Shown: in pieces, positions 12,945 to 24,101 of the stretch
Numbering within the stretch: the first letter of the stretch is position 1
How the letters are laid out: each line of letters opens with the position of its first letter
Assembly (NCBI GenBank): GCA_947044405.1
Contig: CAMRHE010000068.1
Coordinates: 1,056,001 to 1,120,000, forward strand
DNA from: Leptodactylus fallax
Taxonomy: Eukaryota; Chordata; Amphibia; Anura; Leptodactylidae
Direction: 5' to 3'
Length of the DNA stretch: 64,000 nucleotides
Program-made: the position numbers and the translations under genes
Notes under the pieces: model-generated
Seen by the model: the letters and a program-made list of their open reading frames with translations, nothing else
Database searches by the model: none
What the model was told of the DNA's origin: nothing

Positions 12945-13220
12945 TATTTAGGTTATCAGAATGTGACACCCAAGACCCTCACAGATCAGCTGTTTGAAGA
13001 TCTCTGTGCCGATTATGTCAAGTTCATCGGTCACATGGTACAGCAGCAGATCAGTCTCATTCAAGTGAATGGGGCTGAGCTGCAATACCAAGCACAACCA
13101 CTATGCAATGTATGGTGCTGTGCTTGGTATTCAGAGACCACCACACCCACCCAAACACTGCAGCTGATCTACGTTGGTCAGATATTGGTATAGGTTATCA
13201 ATCGTACAGTCCTTTAAGAG
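12945..13220 (+). mobile_element. Dispersed TTAA-type MITE, degraded copy
   Basis: The copy has the shared core AAGTGAATGGGGCTGAGCTG followed by CAATACCAAGCACA near 13,070, with CAGATCAGCTGTTTGAAGAT upstream. The order matches copies at about 30.5, 51.5 and 59.0 kb. Clean terminal repeats are not visible, so the limits are approximate. Confidence 0.6.
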
Positions 13221-14049
13221 TAAGAACACATGGAGTGACTACTGCCAGCAGCTGAAACCCTTCCCTCATCCAGTAGTCAATGACTGTACAGTTTTAGGCT
13301 ACAACCATGCGAAGGTGCAGAATACAGGTAACTATGGCTATAGGGACCTGTACAGAAGCTGCGGAAATTGTCCTTCCCAGCAGCTCTACAAATGATATAT
13401 CTTAAGGAATGATTATTATTGCAATATTCCTGGTTAATTTTCCCATCTCAGACCCCAGGTAGGTGTTCCCTATAGGTGGATTCCATATGTCTGGCTGGGG
13501 CTCCTCATAAGAGATCCTGCTGAATAAGGACTGAAATAAACGTATAGAGCAGCGGAGCCGCCTGGTCGAGGTGAGCGCAGGAACAATATGCTTCACTAAT
13601 ATATGTTGAATATTTATCAGAGTCAACAAAAAAACATGAGCGCTGATCAGTAGGTAATTAGCATAAAATATGGTGCACCCACATTCCCTCCCACGGGGCT
13701 TCTGTCGGTTTCCACTTGTGCTCACAGCCAAATCTACAGAAGATGTTTCCCACCCCTCCCTGCTCACAACATACATTATCTCTGTGTCTTCTGCATCTCT
13801 AATCTGGAATTGCCACGAGTTCACGTCTCACCGAATCTAACAGATTAAAGGGCAACTCCGCCTCAGAGTCACTCTAGACTGTCTACAAGTGGGTGCAAAG
13901 AGCTGCAGAACGAGCAGTCCTGGGGCAATACACGTAGACGCAAAAATACCGCCCCAAGGATTGGTTGTTGTCCTGGTGAATGTAATGATGATGGATGGAT
14001 GTTAAGACAATATTACAACTAAAGAAGAAGGTTATTGGGGAACCATACA
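13221..14049. other. No gene recognised
   Basis: No recognisable exon or RNA gene. The 140-codon minus-strand open frame at about 13,402-13,824 has no motif I recognise and an unremarkable composition. I do not support it as a gene. Confidence 0.4.
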
Positions 14050-14870
14050 ATTGGGCAGAGGCTTTAGGACCCTGCGGGGTACCACTAGCCTGGATACAAG
14101 ATGAGATACGGCAGGATATGGAGGTATACAGGGTCTGTATTATATATTGCAGTACATATGGCCACAGGTGTTACAGCTGGGCCTGTAGATCCTGCACACT
14201 GGTAAGTGACCAAAGCTGGTGTCCAAGCCGGCCCATGAATACTCAATTGGTGATAAAGCCTTGTGTGTGGGCGAGTATTATCCTGCTGATACCAGTAGTC
14301 CGCCCCGCCATGAGACACAACACATGTGTCAGTGTCATGGTGTCCTGTGTACATATCACTGAGCTGTTAGTGTCCTCATATCACTACTAGGGGTGACCGA
14401 CTGTCCTATGTGATGACTCTGTACATCATCACACCAGCAGGGGGCAGTGTGTCGCTCCGTAGGATTAAAGTGCTCACCACGAGACACCCATACTTGAACC
14501 CGAACATTGTCAGATCCCAAACAGATCTGGATTCATCACTAAAGACAATCCAGTTACAGTCTGTACAGTCCTGGTTTCTTGTTCACGACAGTGCCGTAAA
14601 TGAAGGTGACGGTGACTAGCTGTCAATGGTAGGACACATAATCGGTGCTGTGATACCAAACTTCCTTCTGCTAAGCGCCTGGAAATGATGCGGGCAGAGA
14701 CTGAGGTGTGTAATGAAGGCGCCCCCTGTGTCTATGGTGGACAAGGAAACTGTGGGAGCTGCTCGGCAGATCAAATGATCCTCTATACTGGTGGTCTACC
14801 CGGGCCGTCCAGATCCTGTTCACCTTGTGTGTGCCCTGATGTAACCGCTGCCCCAACACCTCCTAACAGC
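14050..14870 (-). pseudogene. Decayed Tc1-like transposase
   Basis: Translated pieces on the minus strand, in shifting frames, follow the order of a Tc1-type transposase. An SLSTI-like piece lies near 14,735. WIVFSDES, around the first catalytic Asp, is at about 14,528-14,552. DNVRVQVWVSRGE follows at about 14,480-14,520, then WYQQDNTRPHT around the second catalytic Asp at about 14,260-14,290. A C-terminal CRISSCIQASGTP lies near 14,090. In the family these segments belong to one ~340-residue protein that cuts and pastes its element at TA sites. Here multiple frameshifts and gaps separate them, and the expected PDLSPIE segment is not recognisable. It is an old, dead copy, unrelated at subfamily level to the three better preserved elements in the window. 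I could not define its terminal repeats. Confidence 0.75.
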
Positions 14871-15540
14871 GAGGTCAGAGCCGTCTACATGGCTGCAATT
14901 CATTGAAACTACCATGCTGCTTCTCTCACTGTGAGTCTATCCATTGGGCAAAATGTCTTCAAGTGTGTCATAGAGGAAAGTCAAGCAGTCACCGATGTCT
15001 GACTAAGAGGTACACTACCCAAAAGTAGCCCCTGAGGACCTCTTTATAGGACAGCGGGGAAAGCACTTTTACGCCCTCTTGTGGCAAGACCGTGTGTCTA
15101 ATCAGACCACACCTGTACTCACATATCTGCCAGAGACAGAACTGCAGGGCGAATTTTGCAGCAATCCAACATTTCAGGGGGTATTTTTTGTTGTTGTTGA
15201 GATTATTAAGGTCAGAATTAAAAAGGGCTAGGTCAGAATTCTTAAAACTTTTAACATTTTTGCAAAGATTGCACAAGAAAGATTGAAAGATTGTGATGTC
15301 TCACCCCTTTCCAGTATGTGGTCTGGGGGCCATGCTCCTGTTCTGTATATCATTATTTACTAGTCATGTTATAGGCTTCGGTTCTTGTATATTATATAAT
15401 GCAATTAAATTAAAAATAAGCGAGAGAAAAAATATTGCATTTGTGCTAAAAAAGCAAATAATATTAGTTTCTGCACCTAGAAATTGATCTCACTCAGTTT
15501 GCCAGGTGTACTGTGTGCGCAGTGTACCTTGTACTTCTGG
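14871..15540. other. No gene recognised
   Basis: Non-repetitive sequence with a T/GTT-rich patch near 15,180-15,200. There is no exon or RNA gene I can support. Confidence 0.4.
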
Positions 15541-15700
15541 TAGGACACAGCGGGCTCTTTAATAATCCCGTTTTGCAAATGTGATTTAAGAAGCATATTC
15601 CAGGGCCGCCTTCCATCAAGTAGATCATTAATACGTTTAATTATCCATCTGATTACAAGCTGCTAAAATTAACAGGAATTAGATAATAACTGAGAGAACA
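15541..15700. promoter_or_regulatory. Candidate conserved non-coding element
   Basis: Unique sequence with closely packed homeodomain-type cores: ATCATTAATACG, TTTAATTATCC, GATTACAAG and AAAATTAACAG within about 60 bp (15,625-15,675). There is no repeat, low complexity or open frame. It resembles vertebrate developmental enhancers in texture only. Conservation cannot be assessed from one sequence. Confidence 0.25.
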
Positions 15701-15836
15701 GAAGCAGCGCATTCAGTAAGAGACTGTGCGAGAGCCTGGTAAAAGAGTCATGTAACAGTCCAATTCTAGGAGGAAAGGGAGGCTGGGGCCATGATTTATT
15801 GATCCAGGGGGTGAATAATTTTGCAATTCCTGCAAA

Positions 15837-16407
15837 AGTAATGTAATGTATGTACAAAGTGATTGCACCAGCAGAATAGTGAGTGCAGCTCTGGAGTATA
15901 ATACAGGATATAACTCAGGATCAGTACAGGATAAGTAATGTAATGTATGTACACAGTGACTGCACCAGCAGAATAGTGAGTGCAGCTCTGGAGTATAATA
16001 CAGGATGTAACTCAGGATCAGTACAGGATAAGTAATGTAATGTATGTACACAGTGACTGCACCAGCAGAATAGTGAGTGCAGCTCTGGAGTATAATACAG
16101 GATGTAACTCAGGATCAGTACAGGATAAGTAATGTAATGTATGTACACAGTGACTGCACCAGCAGAATAGTGAGCGCAGCTCTGGAGTATAATACAGGAT
16201 GTAACTCAGGATCAGTACAGGATAAGTAATGTAATGTATGTACACAGTGACTGTACCAGCAGAATAGTGAGTGCAGCTCTGGAGTATAATACAGGATGTA
16301 ACTCAGGATCAGTACAGGATAAGTAATGTAATGTATGTACACAGTGACTGCACCAGCAGAATAGTGAGCGCAGCTCTGGAGTATAATACAGGATATAACT
16401 CAGGATC
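15837..16407 (+). repeat. 97-bp minisatellite array B, about 6 copies
   Basis: Same unit and orientation as the array at 3,632-4,527. The first copy carries ACAAAGTGATTGCACC instead of ACACAGTGACTGCACC, and the last ends in GGATATAACTCAGGATC before unique sequence. The flanks share nothing obvious with those of arrays A and C. The minus-strand open frames are incidental. Confidence 0.96.
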
Positions 16408-17217
16408 TTCTAGATTCTCCCTCCCACTGATAACCGCTGGCTAGTAGTATATTGCCACTACTGTAGACTAGGACCAGTTAATAGGAGGGATCCCTGATGT
16501 GGCACCTCCCGATGACTGTGACCTGTAACCCCCACCTGTTCCACTCAGTAGACATGGCCTCTACAGGCACTGATCCTGCTAGTAACATTTCTATGGGGTA
16601 TGTAAATCCTGCATATTGGCCATAAAGGTTTATGAAATGTTTTGGGGCCGCCTTGCTGTGTTCCACTTCCCTTTGGCCGGCATGTCGGGGCAGTTTGGAG
16701 GACTCTCCATAATTCCAGGTTCTGTCCCTTTTGCAGACTCCTCTTATTATCTGCATTACAGGATCCAGACAAACATGAAGCGGCCTCGGTAAATATAAAA
16801 AAAATCAGCTTTTGTGCCTTGCGAGCCCTGGCAGAGCAGGAATTTCAGGCTGTTTTGTGTCATGTGTGGAGATGCGGGAAGGCTTGGCTGTCTAATTATA
16901 GTTACCATGGCTGCGGAGGAGACCTCGCTGACTTTGCAGACACATTACTATTGGGGAGTCGACTACAATCATTTCAGAACTTGAAAACCGCATAAATCTG
17001 TTTGGTGGATATTTTAGAAAATATTCCATATAATCCCCCGGCCCTTCACCCCTGAGGACTAACACATAGTATTCCATAGACACATCAGCCCTCGCTTAGA
17101 TACAGCATGTATATACACAGGATCTGACATGGTAGTCTTGTCTATCGTAGCAGGATTAGTCGTCATACCGAGCAACATTGTATGGCTTGTCATGGATTAC
17201 AAAACAGGGTTTGTTTA
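16408..17217. other. No gene recognised; one possible X-box-like site
   Basis: Mostly unique sequence. Near 16,901 there is GTTACCATGGCTGC, which resembles the RFX X-box (GTTRCCATGGYAAC), next to CTAATTATA. This is suggestive of regulatory sequence but unsupported beyond the motif. Confidence 0.3.
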
Positions 17218-17345
17218 CAGCGCCACTCTTGTCCTTTGGCTTAGTCTGGTATTGCAGTATTCAAGTGAATGAGGCAGAGCTGCAGTTCCCGACACAGCCA
17301 ACGGAGAGGAGTGGTGCTGTTCTAGGGGGGAACTACATAGTAAAC
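17218..17345 (+). mobile_element. Dispersed TTAA-type MITE, partial copy
   Basis: The segment contains CAGCGCCACTCTTGTCC, then GGTATTGCAGTATTCAAGTG, then AATGAGGCAGAGCTGCAG. This is the same order as the complete palindromic copy at 2,537-2,724. The TTAA ends are not preserved. Confidence 0.6.
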
Positions 17346-18189
17346 ATTTGCAACCGCTTAGCTTATTTGGCTGACAGCTATTCCTTCTGTTGCCCCATAC
17401 TTGTGCACACTCAGCTCAACTTCACTGCCAAACACTTGCAAAGTGGGATCGAGCATGCTGAAATCCAACATGTCTATCCTTCTTTCACCTGACAATACTT
17501 CATTGGGGGGAGTCGTTGGCCCCTATACCCATCAGATGGGCATTTGCCTAATAGTGTGTGCCCACCATTATAGTTGTGCAACAGCTTGGGCGTCATAAAG
17601 TTTCTTTAATTTTTTAATTGGGCTTTGTTCACACCTGCAGATCAGGTTCTGTTCAGGTTTTTCATACAGTGTGAACTTTAAAAGGAGAGAAACTATGAGG
17701 GTTCGTTCACATGATATATAAGAACAGAAAATCTCTACAGCAGATTTGCCACAGAATTTGCAAATGGGCAGACTTCTTCGCTTACAGTGAATAGACGCGC
17801 TGTACTAGTCACAATTTCTGCACAGATTCCTTGCAGATTTATTTCTGCCATGTGTGGATTTTACACTCTCTTAATCTAATAGTAAAAATCTGCAGCATAT
17901 CTGCCCCATGTGAATATACACTAAGGCCCCATATTGTGAAAACATAGTGGGGGAAAAATAACGCTGCGTTTTACAGTGCCAGCAAAGTGAAGGAGACTTC
18001 GGTTATTTTTAGCTACGGGATTGTGAGCGTTTTCCTTACAGATGTAATGGGGGAAGAAAAACACTGAAAAAAAAATTCTGCATTTTTTTTTTTTTTTTGG
18101 CTACACCCTCTAATCATTCTGCTCCTCTTTTTTGCGTCCACTCCTAGTTTTTGCTTTGTCTTCTTTTTTTACATACAGCATCTCTAAAT
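17346..18189. other. No gene; fragments of a GTTCACA-type dispersed repeat
   Basis: From about 17,625 to 17,935 the sequence carries paired phrases typical of a dispersed family also seen near 28.7, 34.2 and 58.5 kb: GGGTTCGTTCACATGAT, AATCTGCAGCATATCTGCCC and CCCATGTGAATATACACTAA. The family borders are unclear. The rest is unique, with T and A runs at 18,067-18,098. Confidence 0.45.
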
Positions 18190-18515
18190 TCGCAGAGGAA
18201 GAAGCTAGATGTTCCAGGCTGGTTCCGACCCTGAGTCACGTGATCAGAACTAGCACCTGTCCCGCAGGTCGCGGCGCCTCCTCTCTTCTCTTCTGTTTTG
18301 ACGACGTTACCTGTACTATGGGTGCTGGCTTTACTATAGTAACTACCTGTGAAATTAGAAGAAGGTGATGGAAGGCAAAGCGACCCGGGGGACAGGAGCT
18401 GATTCCAATCTCGTGACCCTGAGTTGGAACCATCTCAGAACCCCTAGCTACAACATCTAAAAAACCCAGAGGAAGTATGACAAAAAAGACTCCCAGGAGA
18501 TCCCCTTTAAAAAAT
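18190..18515. mobile_element. Palindromic MITE-like element
   Basis: Two arms are inverted copies of each other. The left arm has GGCTGGTTCCGACCCTGAGT, CACGTGATCAGAAC and CACCTGTCCC (18,218-18,265). The right arm has GGGACAGGAGCTGATTCC, AATCTCGTGACCC and TGAGTTGGAACCATCTC (18,389-18,436). The arms flank about 120 bp of unrelated sequence. The right side ends at a CCCCTTTAA-like terminus near 18,510. It has no coding capacity. The superfamily is not determined. Confidence 0.6.
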
Positions 18516-20455
18516 ACTGGAAAAGAAACTCATCAAAACTTGCATGTGTGAATATTCCCTTATCTTTTTTGTTGTTCTTTGGGTGTGGTTCTTGCAGCTC
18601 CTTGTCCTAAAGTAACACACAGGTTACTAAATGAAGATTCCATCTTGTCGGAGCTGCCATAGGATTATTCTTCTCGTACGTTTCTGCTTTAATACCTTCC
18701 ACAGAGTGTGGGTATTGTCTCTCCGCAGCCACGCTCTCAGATCTGTAAGTATATCTCTAGCAGTGGATTGAATGAGATGTGAAGTGTCCTCCTCTCGTCT
18801 CTCCGGCTCCTCTCTGTGAATATATTTGTGGTTAAGTCTCTTTCTTTATAAATCTGATAAAAATAATATTTCCAAGTGATTGCAGCGCCAACAAGAGCAG
18901 TGATTGAGCCCTCTGGATTTTTTTTGTAATTCTCCGCTCCCGGATCTAGGCTCGTGGGCACTGAACAGACGTCTGGACTGTCGACTTAGACAAACAGTAC
19001 ATTGATATAAGAGATGTCAGGGCCTCCTTCGCTACCCTATAGCTTCTCTAACACATATTGGTCCTCAGACTTGGTCAGAGTTTACATAGAGCAATGCAGT
19101 ACCCATTTCAGAAATCTAAAAAGATCCCCCACTCTTTTTGCTCCAACATCCTAGGAAGCAAAGTCAGTGTTTGTGCACCATATAGCATTAACCGGTGGGT
19201 ACTGTGCAGTAGACTTGACTTGCGCCAGGTTCACACCTGCCTCTGTGTTTCAGTTCTTCTGGCCTGTCGAAAGGAGAAATGGATCCATTCTGTGACCGAC
19301 ACAAACGGAGCCGGAGGGACCCCACTGACAATTATAGGGTCCATCTTTCTTATCTGAAATTGCCAGATGAAAATGTTGGGCTTGCAGGAAGAAGATGTGA
19401 ACCCAGCCTTAAAGGGATCTTCCAGTCTCAACAGCATTTTTCATACCAATGACCAATCCACAGGATCAGTATCTGATTGGGGGGATCTGACACCTGGACC
19501 CGCCCCTATCAACTTCCCCTACTAAATGAATAGGCATATAGCTGCAGTATCCTGGCACCTCCACTCTAGGGCCTGTCTGGGTTCCCATCTTCGTTGGCGT
19601 CTCCGACTGGAGACGCCATTGCCGTGACCAAATTGTTGGGCGAAAAAGTGCTGTAAGTCTGAGTTTTTCCACTTTCGGTATCAGTTTAAAAACAAGGACA
19701 CCCGACAGATTCCCGCTATTTTAGCAGTCCATGTGTCCGTTGTTCTGGTCCTCCGATGGACCAGAGCAAGGGAAGCCTCATCACAGATAGCGTAACTTAG
19801 GAGCAGAGTTGCTTCTGGCCCCGTCCACAGCTCTATTGTCTTATACTATATACAGTACAGAACAGTGGAGACTGAGAAGTTAGAGACTCCTACCATCTAG
19901 ATCACTATGATAAGGGAGTCCAGGTCTACAGACTGAGTTCCTCCTTCGGATTCCTCCATGTACATGGGTTTGTCAATATCCAACAACCCTTCAAAGAACT
20001 GGCAGAAATGTGCCCGTCTTATCCATTGTGGCAGGTATTAGCTGCTTGGATTGAGACGTTGCGAGTCCATGGCTGCAAGAGCTGAAATCTCTGATAAGCG
20101 CCGTGTCCCCTTTAATTGCCGGACTAATCAGAACGTCTGAGATCAACGTCAAACAACACGTAAAGCTTAGAGGAACATCTATAAATAGACGGAACGATGG
20201 AGAAACGTAAAACAATTGTATCCGCCACCCTGTCCTCAACGTGCTGCGTCCTTGGAGATCACTAACCTGTGTTACTAAGAACTGAGGCGGGCTACAGCTA
20301 TAATATAATGCAGCCACCTAGAGTGAAATATTCTAGGGGTATTGTTCTAGAAGAATTGCAGGAATTAACCCCTGCTGCAATGAACTTTCTCACGTTTTCT
20401 AGTCTTCGAATGTTCAGTGTTAAAGGAACGGTACATCCAAGGTATATATTAAAGG
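18516..20455. other. No gene recognised
   Basis: Unique-looking DNA with scattered fragments of dispersed repeats (for example near 19,200-19,400 and 19,440-19,520). No splice-flanked exon or RNA gene is recognisable. Confidence 0.4.
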
Positions 20456-20580
20456 GCTTTTTTTTTTAATGTGGTCACGGATGGCGTTGCTACAGGTCTA
20501 TTTGGGACACTAAACCCGTTTCCACAAGGACCGGTGGGTGGCTTAGTGTCCTATATTGACCTGACAGGTTCTCCTTAAAG
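20456..20580 (-). mobile_element. Partial copy of a TTTAAAGGG MITE family
   Basis: Read on the minus strand this begins with CTTTAAGGAGAACCTGTCAG, then GACACTAAGCCACCCACCGG. It matches the first ~85 bp of the more complete element at 28,996-29,351. Its other end is missing or replaced by a T run. Confidence 0.65.
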
Positions 20581-21924
20581 GAAATGTCTGGTTTAAGTAA
20601 CCCATTTTCAAATGTGGGGTAAAATAATAATAACAAAAAGACAAAAGCAATACTCACCTACCCCCAGCCTGATATCGGGTCTCCCGCTCCATTCTGTGCC
20701 TTCTGTACCAGAAGTCAAGCAGTGAGTATTGCTTCCTTTTTTTTATTTTGCCTGGCCCTCCCTGGCTTTTTCAGTTTTCCTAGAAAATCACCTTTAATTG
20801 AGGGATTATTAGGTTATATTGACACCGTAGATTTGTTGAAGAATGTTATAGGATTGTCCGGTTCAGTTGAATGAAGTTTACAGAAATGCACTTGCTGCCA
20901 AAACAAACCAGTTCAGATGGATGGACCTGATTTTTATTTGCTACGAATCTGCCCCATGTGAACTCAACCTTATCCATAGCGAAGAGTGGCTACATAAAGC
21001 AACTCTTATCTAGGCATTACATAGGAAACTCATTCATTTTTATGTGTAAATTGTGTAATACTTCACTTCACCTTCGGGAGTGCTGCAGGGAAACTGAACA
21101 CTTGCTGATTGGTGCGGATACCAGTAACAGGATACTATATGATCATCTGATTATTGGAGAAGTCTTCTAACAAAATGGGATTGTCAAAAGTAGAGGTGCA
21201 ACTACCAGGCTAGCAAGAAGCGGGGTTGGAAACCCCAGGAGGATGTTGGATCGCACCTCTTGCCACTCCAAGGCCTTCTCTTTAAGAAGATATGAGCAGC
21301 ACTTTTGCTCCGAAGACTTGCTGATCCACATTATTGACACGAGCATTGACCCTATTAGCGTGTCTCCCAGTTTAGGGACAGGAGGAGGGGTCCTGGTGAC
21401 CAGCGGTGGTGCCGGGCCGCATGTCACCATTCGGGGAGTGGCAATATTACCATTCTGGTCCATTCTGAGTGGAGGGTGCCACAAGACGCAAGATGTACAA
21501 CTACCCCCCACATCCCCCAGCTGGGGCCTCTCAGGTGTTCTGTGCAAGTCCTGGATCTATTATTATTATTAACCCTCTGCGCAGCCACTTTCACTGGTTT
21601 CTTATAATTCTCTCTCTGGAGATTGGACCCGCCGTTCTGAATGAGATTTTATTCCCTTCCTTAATGGATAATGATTTTTCCTTAATTCTGCACAGATTAA
21701 GTGCATGTTGTACATTTCATCACTTCACGTTACCGGGGGAGGGTAATGAATGTCGCTTCTGGAGACTGTTATCAGGGAGAGGAGGTATAGTGGTGCACGT
21801 AGTGGCCACACACCCTGTTTACAGGCCAAACCACTTATTTACAAGCCAGGGCCATGGCAAGTCAAACAATCAGGACAAAATTTTGTCTTGTAAAATGCCA
21901 GATTCCCACTGATGCACCACTCTA
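20581..21924. other. No gene recognised
   Basis: No tandem repeat or exon is supported. The region near 20,640-20,750 carries GCAATACTCACCTACCCCCA and GTGAGTATTGCTTCC, which are inverted relative to each other. They may be arms of another short palindromic element. Confidence 0.4.
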
Positions 21925-22245
21925 TATTTTACACAGGACTGCTGCACACATCAGAGGTATATTACACAGGACTGCTGCACACATCAGACATATATTACAA
22001 AGGACTCTTATAAGCATGACTACTGTACTCTCCATACTTAATACCAGTCTGCTGTTCCCCTGTATATTTTGCACAGGACTGCTGCACTGCTACATAACTT
22101 ACACAGGACTGCTGAATTCACCCCTCTCTGTTTTACACAGGACTGCTACATCTCCCTTAGTCCTTACACAGGACTGCTGCACCTCGCTTATTACTTACAT
22201 GTATAAGAAATGAATGAAGTGCAGCAGTCCTGTGTAAAGAAAGAA
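21925..22245 (+). repeat. Degenerate ~33-bp repeat
   Basis: At least six copies of ACACAGGACTGCTGCA occur at irregular spacing (about 21,931, 21,964, 22,072, 22,100, 22,135 and 22,165). One inverted copy, GCAGCAGTCCTGTGTAA, lies near 22,222. Spacers vary in length and sequence. This looks like an aged minisatellite, not a CRISPR-like array. Confidence 0.7.
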
Positions 22246-22279
22246 GGGCTGCAACAGTGCTATGTATAGTATAGAACGA

Positions 22280-22775
22280 GCAGAAAACTACAACTCCCAG
22301 CATGCCCAGGCTGTTTTTGTGGGATTTTAGAGGGCATTACAGGGATAGGGTATTAGAGGAGAGAACTACAACTCGCAGCATATTCAGGCTGTTAAAATGG
22401 GCTCTCAAAAGATATTACAGGGAGGGGTGTGAGCGGAGAGGACTACAGCTCCCAGCATATCCAGACTAATAATATAGGTTCTCAGAGGATATTACAGGGA
22501 CGGGTGTATGCGGAGAGGACTACAGCTCCCAGCATATCCAGACTATTAATATGGGCTCTGAGGCTATTATAGGGAGGTGTAGAAGAGGAGAGAACTACAA
22601 CTCCCAGCATGTCCAGACTGTTATTATGAGACATTAAAGGACACTACAAAGAGGGGTGTAAGACCGAGAACTACAACTCCCAGCATATCCAGGCTGTTTT
22701 GATGAGACATTAGTAAACATTGCAGGGAGGGATGTAGTAAGAGAGAACTACAGCTCCCAGCATTTACCCTGGATC
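22280..22775 (+). repeat. ~77-bp minisatellite, seven copies, each with a ZNF143/THAP11-type motif
   Basis: Seven copies are anchored by ACTACARCTCCCAGCAT at 22,287, 22,365, 22,442, 22,519, 22,594, 22,670 and 22,747, a spacing of 75-78 bp. The first copy is an uninterrupted ACTACAACTCCCAGCATGC. That matches the form generally given for the vertebrate ZNF143 (SBS) and THAP11 motif, ACTACAnnTCCCAGnATGC. The remainder of the unit carries GGCTGTTWTWATGGG and ATTACAGGGA. No coding role is evident. Binding is not shown by sequence alone. Confidence 0.9.
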
Positions 22776-23054
22776 CAGCTCCTTCATACAGGCAGCACAG
22801 GAGCCGTGTCCTCTCCATACACAAGGCCATGTCATGTGCACAGAGCCCACGGTGGTACGTGGGGCCGCTACAGGTCAGTAATACAGAGCCTCTCCTGTGG
22901 CCTCTTCATACAGCTGATCGGTGTGGGTCTGGGTGTATGTCACATGACCATCACAGGTCCTTTAGTCATCACTTATGCCCTCCACTGCTGAGCTCCATTC
23001 ACACCCTGGGAATTTTCTGGCTCATCTGGGAGGTCCATTCCCATCCATTTCTCT
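22776..23054. other. No gene recognised
   Basis: Short unique stretch between two repeats, with nothing recognisable. Confidence 0.4.
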
Positions 23055-23190
23055 TTGTGCCCCCACACAGTATAATGCCCCTACAGTCACCCTAATATTA
23101 TATACCCCTACATTATAATGTTCCCCTCCAGTTGCCCCCACAGTATAAAGCCCCTTTCCTGGTGCCCCCACAGTTTAATGTCACCCTCCG
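23055..23190 (+). repeat. Isolated remnant of the ~31-bp array family
   Basis: Four diverged units resemble the large array at 7-11 kb: CCCCCACACAGTATAATGCC, ACATTATAATGTTCCCC, CCCCCACAGTATAAAGCCCC and CCCCCACAGTTTAATGTCAC. The divergence matches the decayed edge at 6,795-7,090, so this is a second, unexpanded locus of the same family. Confidence 0.7.
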
Positions 23191-23569
23191 GACGCAGATG
23201 AGTTGAAGCCAGGACATCCCTCCTGTCATCCGGGACAGGACCTACAATACGGGACAGTTGGGAGGTGGAGGTGTCCCTAATAATCTGTGAGAGTTGATCA
23301 GTTAGAAAAGAAGTTAGGCCATGTAATGAATGGGAAGTCAGTGACAAGATTCTACAAGGAAATAGTGACAGCTGTGGTTACATTACTGTACAAGGCGGAC
23401 TATATTGTTATAGACACTACTACAGTGCGGGGTACAGTGCGGGGACTCCGGGGGTCTATGACATAGAATACTGTCACCTCCTCCTCCAAAATCATCAGCC
23501 GTGTACAGATTTGCAGACAGGCGGACTCTTCACCAGGGGCTTGTTGTCCTGACACTTTTAGGTCTCCTT
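23191..23569. other. No gene recognised
   Basis: No repeat or exon is recognised. A small direct duplication, GTGCGGGGTACAGTGCGGGG, lies near 23,425. Confidence 0.4.
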
Positions 23570-23730
23570 TCACACACAACAGTTAATTAGCCTCATCATA
23601 TTCACTATCAAGACTTAATTGATTAATTGCATGTTAATTAAATGTCAAGAAAGACATCCCAGGACATCCGCGGTGCAGGATAAGGAAGGCTGAGGAAGTA
23701 AATGAGTAAGAAAACACTGGCAGCCGTCCG
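23570..23730. promoter_or_regulatory. Candidate conserved non-coding element with homeodomain cores
   Basis: Within about 60 bp (23,582-23,642) there are AGTTAATTAGCCTC, CTTAATTGATTAATTG and ATGTTAATTAAATG. That gives several TAATTA/TTAATTA cores in an otherwise unique, non-repetitive segment. Dense cores of this kind are common in vertebrate developmental enhancers. Function and conservation are inference only. Confidence 0.3.
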
Positions 23731-23779
23731 TATCTGAAATGGTGACGTGATGAGATGGCAGGTCTCTTATACTGTATAC

Positions 23780-23965
23780 AGGTATAGAAGACTACAACCC
23801 CCAGCATGACCGACCGCTGGACATGACCATAATACAATTCTGCAATACTCTATACATAGAACACTACAACCGCCAGCATGGCGGACCACTGGAAATTACC
23901 ATAATGCAGTTCTGCTATACTCTTTACATAGAGCACTACAACCCCCAGCATTACCTGACTACCGG
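23780..23965 (+). repeat. 72-bp tandem repeat, three copies, same family as the 61-bp array
   Basis: Copies are anchored by ACTACAACCSCCAGCAT at 23,791, 23,863 and 23,935 (72-bp spacing). Between them lies a CCATAATACAATTCTGCAAT / ATACATAGA phrase. The minus strand of the 61-bp array at 424-733 has the same order with about 11 bp less between the two phrases. Confidence 0.85.
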
Positions 23966-24101
23966 ACCTCTATACATGCTCTTGTGTTATTATAGAGCTG
24001 GGGGTTGGTCATGTCAAGGGGGCAAGAGGCTGTTTCTCTTCTGACCTAATTTGGGGGGTCTTTCCCTGGTCAGATAGTGACCTGCAGTTATGTAAGATGT
24101 C

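Noticed and set aside
13402..13824. 140-codon minus-strand frame as a host gene
   Set aside because: No recognisable motif, no homologous domain known to me, and a length within chance expectation for 64 kb on six frames.
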